The notes below the pieces were generated by a model. The model had not been told where the DNA came from. It searched no databases and saw only the letters and a program-made list of their open reading frames with translations. A stretch of 64,000 bases of DNA, from positions 111,481-175,480 of the forward strand of contig NZ_JAMGSI010000003.1 in assembly GCF_023516715.1 (NCBI RefSeq), read 5' to 3'. Of this stretch, positions 1-8,102 are shown one piece after another. A program made the translations under genes and the position numbers. Source of the stretch: Akkermansia massiliensis. Its GTDB lineage: Bacteria > Verrucomicrobiota > Verrucomicrobiia > Verrucomicrobiales > Akkermansiaceae. Every line of letters starts with the position of its first letter. Within the stretch, counting starts at the first letter, position 1.

Positions 1-170
1 GCGTCGCTGCGGGCCTGGACATAGGATGCCTTGAGGGCCGCATTCTGCTTTTCGAGACGCTCGATTCTGCGCGTCAGTGCCGCCGTATCCTCTTCCGCTC
101 CCTGCAGTATCCCGCCCAGCCCTACAAGGGTGGTAAGGGAATAGGCAAGGATGGAAGAAGAGTTCGACAT
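1..170 (-). CDS. Hypothetical coiled-coil protein with hydrophobic N-terminus (3' end outside window)
   Basis: The ATG lies 20 bases after the rpsS stop, and 56 codons are visible before the window edge. The protein starts MSNSSSILAYS, continues with a hydrophobic stretch (about residues 7-23) that could be a weak signal peptide or anchor although it has no basic residue before it, and then enters a charged heptad-like segment (TRRIERLEKQNAALKASY) typical of a coiled coil. It does not resemble L22 (rplV), the gene that normally follows rpsS in S10 operons. It could be the N-terminus of a porin-like or envelope protein, many of which begin with a signal peptide followed by a short coiled coil. 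The function is unknown. The reading frame is convincing because codon use and position match the operon, but no strong ribosome binding site precedes it. Confidence 0.55.
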   Translation of the reverse strand, partial: MSNSSSILAYSLTTLVGLGGILQGAEEDTAALTRRIERLEKQNAALKASYVQARSD

Positions 171-190
171 GTTGATTGTTAACTTACTGA

Positions 191-460
191 TTACTTCTTA
201 CCGATACCGCCGTGCTGTTTGAAGACACGAGTCGGGGCAAATTCACCAAGCTTGTGGCCTACCATGTTTTCCGTGACGTACACCGTGGCAAAGTTCTTGC
301 CGGCGTGCACCAGGAAGGTCAGACCGACGAAGTCAGGCGTAATCATGGATGCGCGGCTCCAGGTCTTGATCGGCTTGCGGTCACCGGTTTCAAGCTGAGC
401 GTCGATCTTGGCGAGAAGCTTTTGACTGACAAAAGGGCCTTTTTTGAGAGAACGTCCCAT
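191..460 (-). CDS. rpsS: 30S ribosomal protein S19
   Basis: This 89-residue protein has the usual length and the S19 hallmarks: N-terminal [10 protein letters not shown], the central WSRASMI segment and the C-terminal [10 protein letters not shown] block. S19 sits in the 30S head with S13 and contacts the A-site region. It follows rplB by 35 bases in the standard S10-operon order. What follows it is not rplV, which is unusual (see findings). Confidence 0.98.
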   Translation of the reverse strand: MGRSLKKGPFVSQKLLAKIDAQLETGDRKPIKTWSRASMITPDFVGLTFLVHAGKNFATVYVTENMVGHKLGEFAPTRVFKQHGGIGKK

Positions 461-495
461 GTTATATGATCCTAGTTAAAGTTATTGTGTATTGG

Positions 496-1332
496 TTACT
501 TGGCGTTGCGGCGCTGTACGATGACGGAGTCGCTGGGCTTGCGGAGACGGCGGGTCTTCTGGCCCTTGACGTGGCCCCACGGAGACTTGAGGTGCTGACG
601 ACCACCGCCGGACTTGGACTTGCCTTCACCACCACCGTTCGGGTGGTCGACGGGGTTCATCGTCATACCGCGCACGGTGGGACGAACGCCCATCCAGCGG
701 GTGCGGCCGGCCTTGCCGGACATTTCGTTCATGTGCTGGGTATTGCCAACCTGACCGATGGTGCAGTAGCAATCCTCATTGAAACGGCGGATTTCGCCGG
801 AGGGCATCTTGATCAGCGCATAGCCTGCTTCACGGTTGGAAACAATGGCCTGCTGGCCGGCTGCACGGGCAACCTTGCCGCCGGAACCCGGACGGATTTC
901 AATGTTGTGAACGGAGGTACCCAGGGGAACGTTCTTCAGGGGCATCGCATTGCCGACCTTGGGAGCAACCTTCTGGCCGCTTTCCACCTTCATGCCCACC
1001 TGGAGGCCCGTAGGAGCCAGGATGTAGGACTTTTCACCGTCCTTGTATTCGATCAAGGCGATGCGGCAGGTGCGGTTGGGATCGTATTCGATGGTAAGCA
1101 CGGTGGCGGGCACGTCAAACTTGTTGCGCTTGAAGTCCACCAGGCGATACTTGCGCTTGTGGCCACCGCCGATGTGGCGGGTGGTGATGCGGCCGTTGTT
1201 ATTGCGGCCACCGGATTTCTTGAGGGGTCTGCAGAGACTCTTTTCCGGGGTAGAGGTAGTGATTTCGTCAAAGGACGGCCACACCTTGTAGCGGTTAGAG
1301 GGAGTAACTGGCTTGAATGACTTGAGGGACAT
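496..1332 (-). CDS. rplB: 50S ribosomal protein L2
   Basis: This is a full-length L2 of 278 residues. It shows the RNA-binding domain with [19 protein letters not shown] near residue 50, the SH3-like core, and the C-terminal signature with the histidine needed at the peptidyl-transferase centre ([11 protein letters not shown], about residues 225-235). L2 is a primary 23S rRNA binder required for subunit association and peptide-bond formation. It lies between rplW and rpsS in the conserved order with short spacers. Nothing is unusual. Confidence 0.98.
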   Translation of the reverse strand: MSLKSFKPVTPSNRYKVWPSFDEITTSTPEKSLCRPLKKSGGRNNNGRITTRHIGGGHKRKYRLVDFKRNKFDVPATVLTIEYDPNRTCRIALIEYKDGEKSYILAPTGLQVGMKVESGQKVAPKVGNAMPLKNVPLGTSVHNIEIRPGSGGKVARAAGQQAIVSNREAGYALIKMPSGEIRRFNEDCYCTIGQVGNTQHMNEMSGKAGRTRWMGVRPTVRGMTMNPVDHPNGGGEGKSKSGGGRQHLKSPWGHVKGQKTRRLRKPSDSVIVQRRNAK

Positions 1333-1359
1333 GATAGCTTTCCTTCCTAGTAGGGGGCT

Positions 1360-1644
1360 TTAAACGAGGTCAAGGGTTTCACCGTTGGCAAGCTTGATGT
1401 AAGCTTTTTTCCAATGAGCGGTGCGACCTGCATCAGCACGGCGCTGACGCTTGAGCTTGCCGTCATAGTTGGCGGTGCGCACGGAAGCGACCTTCTTGCC
1501 GAAAGCGACTTCGACAGCCTTTTTGATTTCGATTTTGTTGGCGTCGCGGTCAACTTCAAGGACCAGCTCGCCAGTGGTTTCCTGGAGCATGGTGGCCTTT
1601 TCGCTGATGCGCACCTTCTTGATGACTTGGTAAATGTCTTTCAT
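1360..1644 (-). CDS. rplW: 50S ribosomal protein L23
   Basis: This 94-residue L23 begins MKDIYQVIKKVRISEKA, the classical 'xSEKA' N-terminal signature, and carries the conserved VDRDANKIEIKKAVE helix. L23 lines the exit of the peptide tunnel and docks trigger factor and SRP. Only 6 bases separate it from rplD upstream, so the two genes are probably translationally coupled. The length fits a bacterial L23 whose 60s loop (RTANYDGKLKRQRR) is intact. Confidence 0.97.
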   Translation of the reverse strand: MKDIYQVIKKVRISEKATMLQETTGELVLEVDRDANKIEIKKAVEVAFGKKVASVRTANYDGKLKRQRRADAGRTAHWKKAYIKLANGETLDLV

Positions 1645-1650
1645 GGCTTC

Positions 1651-2259
1651 TTAAGCAGTACGGCTGGCGAGGGTTTCTAAAGCGTTGTCAACGAGGATCA
1701 CTGCATCAGCGTTCATGAGCTGTTCAATGTTCACTTCTGCGGCGGTCATCAGGAGAACTTCCTGAACGTTGCGGCCGGCAAGATAGGTGGAATCGTCAAA
1801 GGAGGCGGCTACGATGAGCACCTTCCTGGCGTCCGTCAGATCCTTGACGGCCTTGATGAAGGACTTGGTCTTGCCGTCAGCGACAGAGAATTCGGCAACG
1901 GTGCTGACCTTGGAAGCGGCGATCAGATCGCCCAGCACGCGGCGCAGGGCCAGGCGGCGGGTGCTCTTGTTCACCTTCTTGGTGTAGTCGCAGGGGCGGG
2001 GACCGAAGACCACGCCGCCGCCCACAAAGATGGGAGCGCGCTTGTCGCCGTGACGGGCATTACCGGTGCCCTTCTGGCGGAAGATCTTCTTGTTGTTGCC
2101 GCTGACTTCAGCACGGGTCTTGGAGTTGGCGGAACCGGTGCGGCGGTTCGCCTGGTAGGCCACGATGAGGTCATGCACGGCCTGGGAGCCCTTGTCACTG
2201 CCTACAAGCTGGATGTTGGCGGCAGCGGCGGCTTCTAATGTAAAGGTATTTGCGGACAT
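1651..2259 (-). CDS. rplD: 50S ribosomal protein L4
   Basis: This 202-residue L4 has the extended tunnel loop with RAEVSGNNKKIFRQKGTGNAR (about residues 50-70) and the following HGDKRAPIFVGGGVVFGPRP segment that reaches into the exit tunnel. In enterobacteria L4 also represses its own operon; whether that applies here is unknown. The loop shows no obvious macrolide-resistance alteration by eye. The gene sits between rplC and rplW in standard order. Confidence 0.97.
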   Translation of the reverse strand: MSANTFTLEAAAAANIQLVGSDKGSQAVHDLIVAYQANRRTGSANSKTRAEVSGNNKKIFRQKGTGNARHGDKRAPIFVGGGVVFGPRPCDYTKKVNKSTRRLALRRVLGDLIAASKVSTVAEFSVADGKTKSFIKAVKDLTDARKVLIVAASFDDSTYLAGRNVQEVLLMTAAEVNIEQLMNADAVILVDNALETLASRTA

Positions 2260-2300
2260 AGATAGGTTTTCCTATAATCAATGTGAGGTTAACTAAAGCC

Positions 2301-2936
2301 TTACTTCTTCTTGGCGGGGCGGATCACGAGGTAGGAACCGCGTGCACCGGGAACGGCGCCGGAGATAAGAATGACGTTGTCTTCCGGACGTACGGCCACA
2401 ACCTTCAGGTTCTGTACCGTGCGCTTGGCATTGCCCATCTGTCCGGGCATCTTCTGGTTCTTCCAGACGCGGCCGGGGGTGGAACAGCCACCCACACCAC
2501 CGGTACGGCGGTGCATCATGGAACCGTGGGCGGCGGGAGAGCCGTGGAAGTTGTGGCGGCGCATCGCGCCCTGGAAGCCCTTCCCCTTGGAAGTGCCGAT
2601 CACGTCAACCCACTGGCCGGCGGAAAAGAGGTCCACGCCGGGATCTTCAGCACCTTCAGCAGGCAGTTCGGAAGCTTCCACGCGGAATTCCTTGAGGAGC
2701 TTGGTGGGCTGGATGCCCAGTTTCTTGAAGTGGCCGGCCTGAGGCTTGGCCACGCGGCTTTCCTTCTGCGCATCAAAGGCAACCTGAATGGCGTTGTAGC
2801 CATCCTTGTCTTCCGTTTTGATCTGGGCGAAGGTGTTGCCCTTTACGTCAATGACGGTCACGGGCACCATAGCGCCGGATTCCTGGTCAAACAGACGGGT
2901 CATACCGACCTTTTTTCCGATAAGTCCTAGAGCCAT
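2301..2936 (-). CDS. rplC: 50S ribosomal protein L3
   Basis: This 211-residue L3 starts MALGLIGKKVGMTRLFD, the family signature. It carries the long central extension GTSKGKGFQGAMRRHNFHG (about residues 120-138), which includes the region whose Gln is methylated in E. coli and which approaches the peptidyl-transferase centre. L3 is one of the two assembly-initiating large-subunit proteins. It follows rpsJ by 45 bases. Confidence 0.97.
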   Translation of the reverse strand: MALGLIGKKVGMTRLFDQESGAMVPVTVIDVKGNTFAQIKTEDKDGYNAIQVAFDAQKESRVAKPQAGHFKKLGIQPTKLLKEFRVEASELPAEGAEDPGVDLFSAGQWVDVIGTSKGKGFQGAMRRHNFHGSPAAHGSMMHRRTGGVGGCSTPGRVWKNQKMPGQMGNAKRTVQNLKVVAVRPEDNVILISGAVPGARGSYLVIRPAKKK

Positions 2937-2981
2937 TGTAGTGTGTCTTTCTGTTTTTTAATTACTTATCCGGGTACCAAA

Positions 2982-3290
2982 CTAGATGCGGATCGTGATG
3001 TCCACACCGGCCGGGAGATTGAGCTTCTTGAGCTCATCAATCGTGCGGGCGGTCGGGTCGACGATGTCGAGCAGGCGCTTGTGGGTGCGGATTTCAAATT
3101 GTTCAGCCGACTTCTTGTTGACGTGAACGGAACGGTTCACGGAGAATTTTTCAATGCGGGTCGGCAACGGGATCGGGCCGTGAACTTTGGCTCCGGTGCG
3201 CTTGGCGGTTTCAACGATCTCCTGGGAGGAGCGGTCGATGGCGCGGGAGTCAAATGCGCGGAGTCGAATGCGGATTTTTGGACTTTGCAT
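2982..3290 (-). CDS. rpsJ: 30S ribosomal protein S10
   Basis: This 102-residue S10 contains the diagnostic block [14 protein letters not shown] (about residues 32-45) and ends DITIRI. S10 is part of the 30S head and, in E. coli, is the NusE antitermination factor. Here it follows fusA directly with a 37-base gap. There is no tuf gene between them; I recall the same rpsL-rpsG-fusA-rpsJ order in chlamydiae, which supports a PVC-group origin. Confidence 0.97.
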   Translation of the reverse strand: MQSPKIRIRLRAFDSRAIDRSSQEIVETAKRTGAKVHGPIPLPTRIEKFSVNRSVHVNKKSAEQFEIRTHKRLLDIVDPTARTIDELKKLNLPAGVDITIRI

Positions 3291-3327
3291 GGACGTGCGG
3301 TCTATTGGTTATACTTCAAAGGTTTGT

Positions 3328-5475
3328 TTATTTAGCCTTCTCGGTGACGATCTGGTCAACGAGGTTCTGAGGCACCTGTTCAAAGTGGGAGGGCTCCATG
3401 GAGTAGGAGGCGCGGCCACTGGAAAGGGTACGGATGGCGGTGGAATAACCGAACATTTCGGACAAGGGAACCATGGCCTTCAGGATGCAGGCGTTGGCCT
3501 TGTTTTCCATGTTGCTGATCTGACCGCGGCGGCGGTTCAGGTCACCCATGATGTCGCCCTGGTAGTCGGTCGGCGTGGAAGCTTCAACGGACATGATGGG
3601 TTCCAGCATGATGGGCTTGGCCTTCTTGAAGGCGTCCTTCATGGCGAAGATGGCGGCCATCTTGAATGCGTTTTCGTTGGAGTCCACTTCGTGGTAGGAA
3701 CCGTCCACCACTTCAACGTGCACGTCCACCACCGGATAACCGGCGATAACGCCCGTGGTCATGGCTTCATTGAGGCCGGCATAGACGGCGTTCATGTATT
3801 CCTTCGGAATGGCGCCGCCCACGATCTTGTTTTCGATGGTGAGGCCCTTGCCGCGTTCGTTCGGCTTCACGTCAATCACCACGTGGCCGTACTGGCCGCG
3901 GCCGCCGGACTGCTTGACCAGCTTGCCGTCGCCATGGGCGGGGGCAGTGATGGTTTCGCGGTAGGCGATCTGGGGCTTGCCGATGTCGGCTTCCACCTTG
4001 AATTCGCGCATCAGGCGGTCAATGATGATTTCCAGGTGAAGTTCACCCATGCCGGAGATCAGGGTTTGTCCGGTTTCTTCGTCGGTCTTCACGCGGAAGG
4101 TCGGGTCTTCTTCAGACAGGCGGCCCAGAGCGTTGGACATTTTTTCCTGGTCGGCCTTGGTCTTGGGTTCCACGGCCATGGAAATAACGGTTTCCGGGAA
4201 GGTAGGGGGTTCCAGGCAGACATCGTTGTCCGGGCTGGTGATGGTGTCGCCCGTGGTCACGTTGCGCAGGCCCACGATGGCGGCGATGTCGCCGGAGTAT
4301 ACGGCGTCAATGTCCGTGTGCTGGTCAGCCTGGATCTGGATGATGCGGCCCACGCGTTCCGTCTTGCGGGTGCGGGGGTTGTACACGGTGTCACCCTTCT
4401 TGAGGACGCCGGCGTACACGCGGATGAACACCAGCTTGCCGACGAACTTGTCAGCCCAGAGCTTGAATGCCAGAACCATGGGCTTGGCGTCGTCCGTAGC
4501 GGTAATCTTGAAGGTTTCTTCCGCATCCAGCGTGCTTTCAGCGTGGGCGGGAACGGTTTCCACCGGAGAGGGGAGGTAATCCACCACGGCGTCAAGCAGG
4601 AACTGGACGCCCTTGTTCTTGAAGGCGGAACCACCGGCAACAGGGATGAACTTGTTGGTGATGGTGGCGCGGCGGATGGCTTCCTTGAGTTCCTTGGGGG
4701 TGAAGGGTTCTTCCATGAGAACCTTTTCAGCAAGTTCGTCGTCCACGTCGGCCACGCGGCTCACCAGTTCATGGTAGGCCAGTTCGGCTTCTTCCTTGAG
4801 TTCAGCGGGGATTTCCTCAACCGTGTAGGTGGAGCCCAGACGGTCGTTGTCGGCATACATGACAGCCTTCTGGTTCACCACGTCAATCTGGCCGCGGAGC
4901 TGGTCTTCAGCGCCGATGGGGATCAGAATGGCGGCGGCGTTCGCACCCAGCTTGTTGTGGATGTCGTCCAGCACGTTGTTGAAGTTGGCGCCGGTACGGT
5001 CCATCTTGTTCACGAAGCACATGCGGGGAACGCTGTACTTGGTGGCCTGGCGCCATACGGTTTCCGTCTGGGGCTGCACGCCGGCCACACCGCAGAATAC
5101 CACGATGGCGCCGTCAAGCACGCGGAGGGAACGTTCCACTTCAGCGGTGAAGTCAACGTGCCCGGGGGTGTCAATAATGTTCAGCTGGAAGTTTTCGCCT
5201 TCGAACATTTTGCTGATACCTTCATTTTTCACCTGCTTCCAGTTGGTGGTAACGGCAGCGGAGGTAATGGTGATACCGCGTTCGCGTTCCTGCTCCATCC
5301 AGTCGGTAGTGGTGGAACCGTCGTGGGTTTCACCGATCTTGTGAATCATGCCGGTGTAGAAAAGAATACGCTCGGACAAAGTAGTTTTGCCGGCGTCAAT
5401 GTGAGCGGAGATACCGATGTTGCGGTAGCGCTCAAGGGGAGCCTTGCGATTGGGATTGTTTACGTGATCGGACAT
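3328..5475 (-). CDS. fusA: Translation elongation factor G
   Basis: This is a complete EF-G of 715 residues. The G domain shows G1 AHIDAGKT (residues 24-31), the switch II region DTPGHVDFT and the specificity motif NKMDRTGANF. Domain IV carries the conserved loop before SGGRGQYGHV, and domain V is complete to the C-terminus. EF-G catalyses GTP-driven translocation and, with RRF, ribosome recycling. The gene lies between rpsG and rpsJ in the classical str order. The sequence looks like canonical EF-G, not the spd/EF-G2 paralog, because the switch and domain IV motifs are unmodified. Confidence 0.98.
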   Translation of the reverse strand: MSDHVNNPNRKAPLERYRNIGISAHIDAGKTTLSERILFYTGMIHKIGETHDGSTTTDWMEQERERGITITSAAVTTNWKQVKNEGISKMFEGENFQLNIIDTPGHVDFTAEVERSLRVLDGAIVVFCGVAGVQPQTETVWRQATKYSVPRMCFVNKMDRTGANFNNVLDDIHNKLGANAAAILIPIGAEDQLRGQIDVVNQKAVMYADNDRLGSTYTVEEIPAELKEEAELAYHELVSRVADVDDELAEKVLMEEPFTPKELKEAIRRATITNKFIPVAGGSAFKNKGVQFLLDAVVDYLPSPVETVPAHAESTLDAEETFKITATDDAKPMVLAFKLWADKFVGKLVFIRVYAGVLKKGDTVYNPRTRKTERVGRIIQIQADQHTDIDAVYSGDIAAIVGLRNVTTGDTITSPDNDVCLEPPTFPETVISMAVEPKTKADQEKMSNALGRLSEEDPTFRVKTDEETGQTLISGMGELHLEIIIDRLMREFKVEADIGKPQIAYRETITAPAHGDGKLVKQSGGRGQYGHVVIDVKPNERGKGLTIENKIVGGAIPKEYMNAVYAGLNEAMTTGVIAGYPVVDVHVEVVDGSYHEVDSNENAFKMAAIFAMKDAFKKAKPIMLEPIMSVEASTPTDYQGDIMGDLNRRRGQISNMENKANACILKAMVPLSEMFGYSTAIRTLSSGRASYSMEPSHFEQVPQNLVDQIVTEKAK

Positions 5476-5538
5476 AGTGTCTGGAAAGTATCTGTAATGA
5501 TCGAAAGTGAATGGTTCGGCTGACAGTCGCTGAAGGGA

Positions 5539-6012
5539 TTACCAGCGGAAGTGGGCAAAGGCGCGGTTGGCCTGGGCCATCTTGTGAACGTCGTCGCGCT
5601 TGCGGACGGAGGAACCCTGGTTGTTGGCGGCTTCCTTGATTTCGTTGGCAAGAGCCTTGTGCATCGGCACGCCCTTGCGGTTGCGGGCGTAGTTCACAAT
5701 CCAGCGCATGGCCAGGGATTCGGAACGGGCCGGGTCCACTTCCAGAGGCACCTGGTAGGTGGCGCCACCTACGCGGCGGCTCTTCACTTCCACACGGGGC
5801 TTGGCATTTTCAATGGCGCGGGTGATCACTTCCAGGGGATCAATGCTGTCCGTGCCTTCGTTAGCCATGTCGATGGCGGCATAAACAATGCGTTCCGCAA
5901 GGGAGCGCTTGCCATCCAGCATAACCTTGCTGATCAGTTTGCCAACAAGAGCGCTGTCGTAACGGGGGTCACGACGTTCGATTTTTCTATAGACGCGTTT
6001 ACGGCGGGCCAT
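5539..6012 (-). CDS. rpsG: 30S ribosomal protein S7
   Basis: This 157-residue S7 starts MARRKRVYRK and contains the conserved GKRSLAERIVYAA helix and the GGATYQVPLEV beta-hairpin (about residues 83-93), and ends in the AFAHFRW tail. S7 nucleates assembly of the 30S head and lies at the E-site. It lies 27 bases downstream of rpsL and 63 bases upstream of fusA. Confidence 0.98.
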   Translation of the reverse strand: MARRKRVYRKIERRDPRYDSALVGKLISKVMLDGKRSLAERIVYAAIDMANEGTDSIDPLEVITRAIENAKPRVEVKSRRVGGATYQVPLEVDPARSESLAMRWIVNYARNRKGVPMHKALANEIKEAANNQGSSVRKRDDVHKMAQANRAFAHFRW

Positions 6013-6039
6013 AATATATAGTAGGTAAGATGTTAATGT

Positions 6040-6423
6040 TTACTTGGCGGCAACCTTCGGGCGCTTGGCGCCATACTTGGAGCGGCCCTGGCGGCGCTTG
6101 TCAACACCGAGGCAGTCAAGAGCCCCGCGGACGATATGGTAGCGAACACCCGGCAAGTCCTTCACACGACCGCCGCGAACGAGCACGATAGAGTGTTCCT
6201 GGAGGTTGTGACCTTCACCGCCGATGTAGGCGATCACTTCTTCACCATTGGTAAGACGGACTTTAGCCACTTTACGAAGAGCCGAGTTCGGCTTCTTGGG
6301 CGTACGGGTCATTACCTGGAGACAAACACCGCGGCGTTGCGGGCAGCTATGAAGAGCGCGTGACTTGGACTTCTCTTCCGGAGTAATACGTCCCTTGCGG
6401 ACGAGCTGATTAATGGTCGGCAT
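6040..6423 (-). CDS. rpsL: 30S ribosomal protein S12
   Basis: This 127-residue S12 is the first gene of the block. The decoding-site loops read [12 protein letters not shown] and [12 protein letters not shown]; both lysines known as streptomycin-resistance positions (E. coli K43 and K88) are present, so this is the wild-type form. An AGGA-type ribosome binding site lies about 5 bases before the ATG. A candidate promoter and a leader of about 140 bases precede the gene (6424-6599). Confidence 0.98.
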   Translation of the reverse strand: MPTINQLVRKGRITPEEKSKSRALHSCPQRRGVCLQVMTRTPKKPNSALRKVAKVRLTNGEEVIAYIGGEGHNLQEHSIVLVRGGRVKDLPGVRYHIVRGALDCLGVDKRRQGRSKYGAKRPKVAAK

Positions 6424-6543
6424 GTTTTCCTGCTTTGGTTGTGGTTCGTCGGTCTGGTCCGATATTCAAGGCGAACATCCCTTTCAGTAAGCAGGAAGCG
6501 CGCCTTTTTTCCGGAGGCAAACCCGATAGAAAACGTATTTCTT

Positions 6544-6557
6544 GCGCCTTTCGGCGC
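6544..6557 (-). promoter_or_regulatory. GAAA-tetraloop hairpin in the str operon leader
   Basis: On the minus strand this reads GCGCC-GAAA-GGCGC, a perfect 5-bp stem capped by a GNRA tetraloop, inside the untranslated leader between the candidate promoter and rpsL. A second weaker stem (GCCT...AGGC) follows at about 6505-6525. No U-tract follows, so it is not a terminator. It may protect the leader or form part of a protein-binding site; this is inference from structure only. Confidence 0.4.
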
Positions 6558-6571
6558 GTTTGGGGACGGCC

Positions 6572-6599
6572 AATATAACGTGATTTTATATCATGACAA
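6572..6599 (-). promoter_or_regulatory. Candidate sigma-70-type promoter of the rpsL operon
   Basis: On the minus strand, TTGTCA (6594-6599) and TATATT (6572-6577) are separated by 16 bases, with an AT-rich spacer. Transcription would start near 6565 and give a leader of about 140 bases before the rpsL ATG. This is the only good promoter-like element upstream of the block. Confidence 0.5.
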
Positions 6600-6608
6600 G
6601 TCTTTTAT

Positions 6609-7685
6609 TCATCTTTTCCTAAATATTTCATCCGTACCATTTTCCCCTGCTCTTTCCCAAGCTTCATTCCGGGTTGCCGGCGCCTTTTTCAGCCTCTTCC
6701 CCACCTGGCAGACCTCCACATGCTGATAGACGAAATAGGCGATAACCAGGGAAACACACAAGGCGATTCCCCAGAATAAAACTGGAGGCCATCCACCCCC
6801 CACTTCATTCCCGCATGTTCCCGCAGCATGCGGAGTACTTCGGCCATGCCCCGCATCACCGGCATGTGGAACAGAAAAAGGGCGTAAGCCATTCCCGCGC
6901 CAATCCCCACCCATTTCAGGAGGGGGCAGGCAGGGACGGCAGGCGGACGCTCCACAGGGAGGCAATGCACAGGGCAAAGATGACGGAAGAAACAACGTAC
7001 CCCGGGAATGAATAGCTCAGGGCTCCGATTCCTTCATGGGTGGCGGCAGAAGAAGCCAGCAGCCACGCCGCGCCTGCTCCAATCCAAAACCATCGCCATG
7101 GACTCTTCCACCGTTCCATATTCCAGGACGCACACCACATCCCCAGCAAAAACTGCCACAGGCGGAAACTCACCTGATAATACAGCCTGCCGTAGTCCAT
7201 CACGGTGCCGCTCCGGAACGCAGCAAAAAGAACGCTTGCCGCCAGAAGCCACAGGAACGGCCTTTTCTCGTAATAACGGTAAAGCCACGGAAACAGCGCC
7301 AGAAAGGCCATGATGCAGACGATGAACCAGACCGCCGCCTTCCCCATCATCTTCCACATCGCAAGTGTTGGCGCGGCTATCAGCAGCCTGACTCCGGCCC
7401 ACGCCGTCGCCTGCTGGCCTTCAATAAGAAGAACGGCAAAACCGGCAGTCCAGGCAATCAACAGCACCGGCAGCAGGCGTCAGCCTTTTTCCGGCAATAT
7501 TCCCCGATGCTTCCTTGTGTGAAACCTCCGGCGGATCGAACGGCCAGAAAACCGCTCAAGACAAAAAAGCCATCCACAGCCACGCTCCCTCCGCAATTCC
7601 ATCCCCCGCTGTAATGGAAAAAGACAACCGTCAGGCACAACAAAATTCTCAGCAGATCCAATCCATAATTCCTGACAGGCAGCAT
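6609..7685 (-). pseudogene. Acyltransferase family 3 (OafA-like) membrane protein, broken by three frameshifts
   Basis: Four overlapping reading frames join into one acyltransferase-3 protein of about 350 residues. The first fragment (start ATG at 7685, MLPVRNYGLDLLR) carries the family motifs FFHYSGG and VDGFFVLSGFL. The frame then shifts near 7470 into a fragment starting LLPVLLIAWTAGF with several membrane helices, again near 6920 (PLLKWVGIGAGMAYALFLFH, the usual family motif near the last helices), and again near 6795 inside a G-rich run, after which the last helix (GIALCVSLVIAYFVYQHVE) is read. Such enzymes O-acylate surface sugars. In the downstream frame, a TGA lies just before the first junction, so no alternative intact product exists. 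The gene is most likely decayed; sequencing errors in homopolymers are less likely with three events. Confidence 0.8.
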
Positions 7686-7698
7686 ATCCGGAAGCCAA

Positions 7699-7998
7699 CG
7701 GATAAGCAATCCGTTACAGACTGGAGACGGGGAAGCATTCCCCTGTCCACGGGGAGCGGAGCAGTCCTTTGTGGAACTGGAATGCAAACGTCCGCCAGGA
7801 TGTACCGGCTTTAGGGAAGAGGGTTCGCTAACGTTCCCTTTCAAATTGAGATGCCGGAGAGGCTTGCGCCGCATCCCGTCCGGGCACGCAGTTCCGAAGG
7901 TTTTCCCTTTCCATGCAAACGGCTTCCGATAGGCAAGGGGGAGTCATCGCAAGTTTTTCTCCCTTGGAAATACCGCTTGACCACGGATTGCTTATCCG
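7699..7998. repeat. 300-bp segment bounded by a perfect 16-bp inverted repeat
   Basis: Positions 7699-7714 (CGGATAAGCAATCCGT) and 7983-7998 are exact reverse complements. Each arm is itself a small hairpin (CGGAT-5-ATCCG type). The enclosed bases contain no convincing gene, and together with the flanks they fill the gap of about 417 bases between the pseudogene and gpmI. I see no target-site duplication next to the arms. It could be a small non-autonomous mobile element or a transcribed long-stem structure. Confidence 0.45.
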
Positions 7999-8039
7999 CA
8001 TCCTTTTCCGGCGTTTTTCCGTCAGGGCAACACGGAGAC

Positions 8040-8078
8040 AAAAAAATCCGTTTCCAGCCACGCAAGCTGGAAACGGAT
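8040..8078 (-). terminator. Rho-independent terminator of gpmI
   Basis: Arms 8046-8058 and 8066-8078 form a perfect 13-bp stem (ATCCGTTTCCAGC in one arm) with a 7-base loop. On the minus strand it is followed by a run of T (8040-8046). It lies about 25 bases past the gpmI stop and is one of the strongest terminators in the window. Confidence 0.9.
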
Positions 8079-8102
8079 TCCAAAGATCAACTGCGGGAAC
8101 CG

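Noticed and set aside
3187..5523. Long open frame opposite fusA
   Set aside because: It is the antisense shadow of a highly biased GC-rich gene; the same effect is seen opposite dxs, the TonB receptor, the MFS-PlsC gene, dsbD, mutS and the large ABC gene. None has protein-like composition or a ribosome binding site.
6544..6557. Leader hairpin as a terminator
   Set aside because: No U-run follows on the minus strand.
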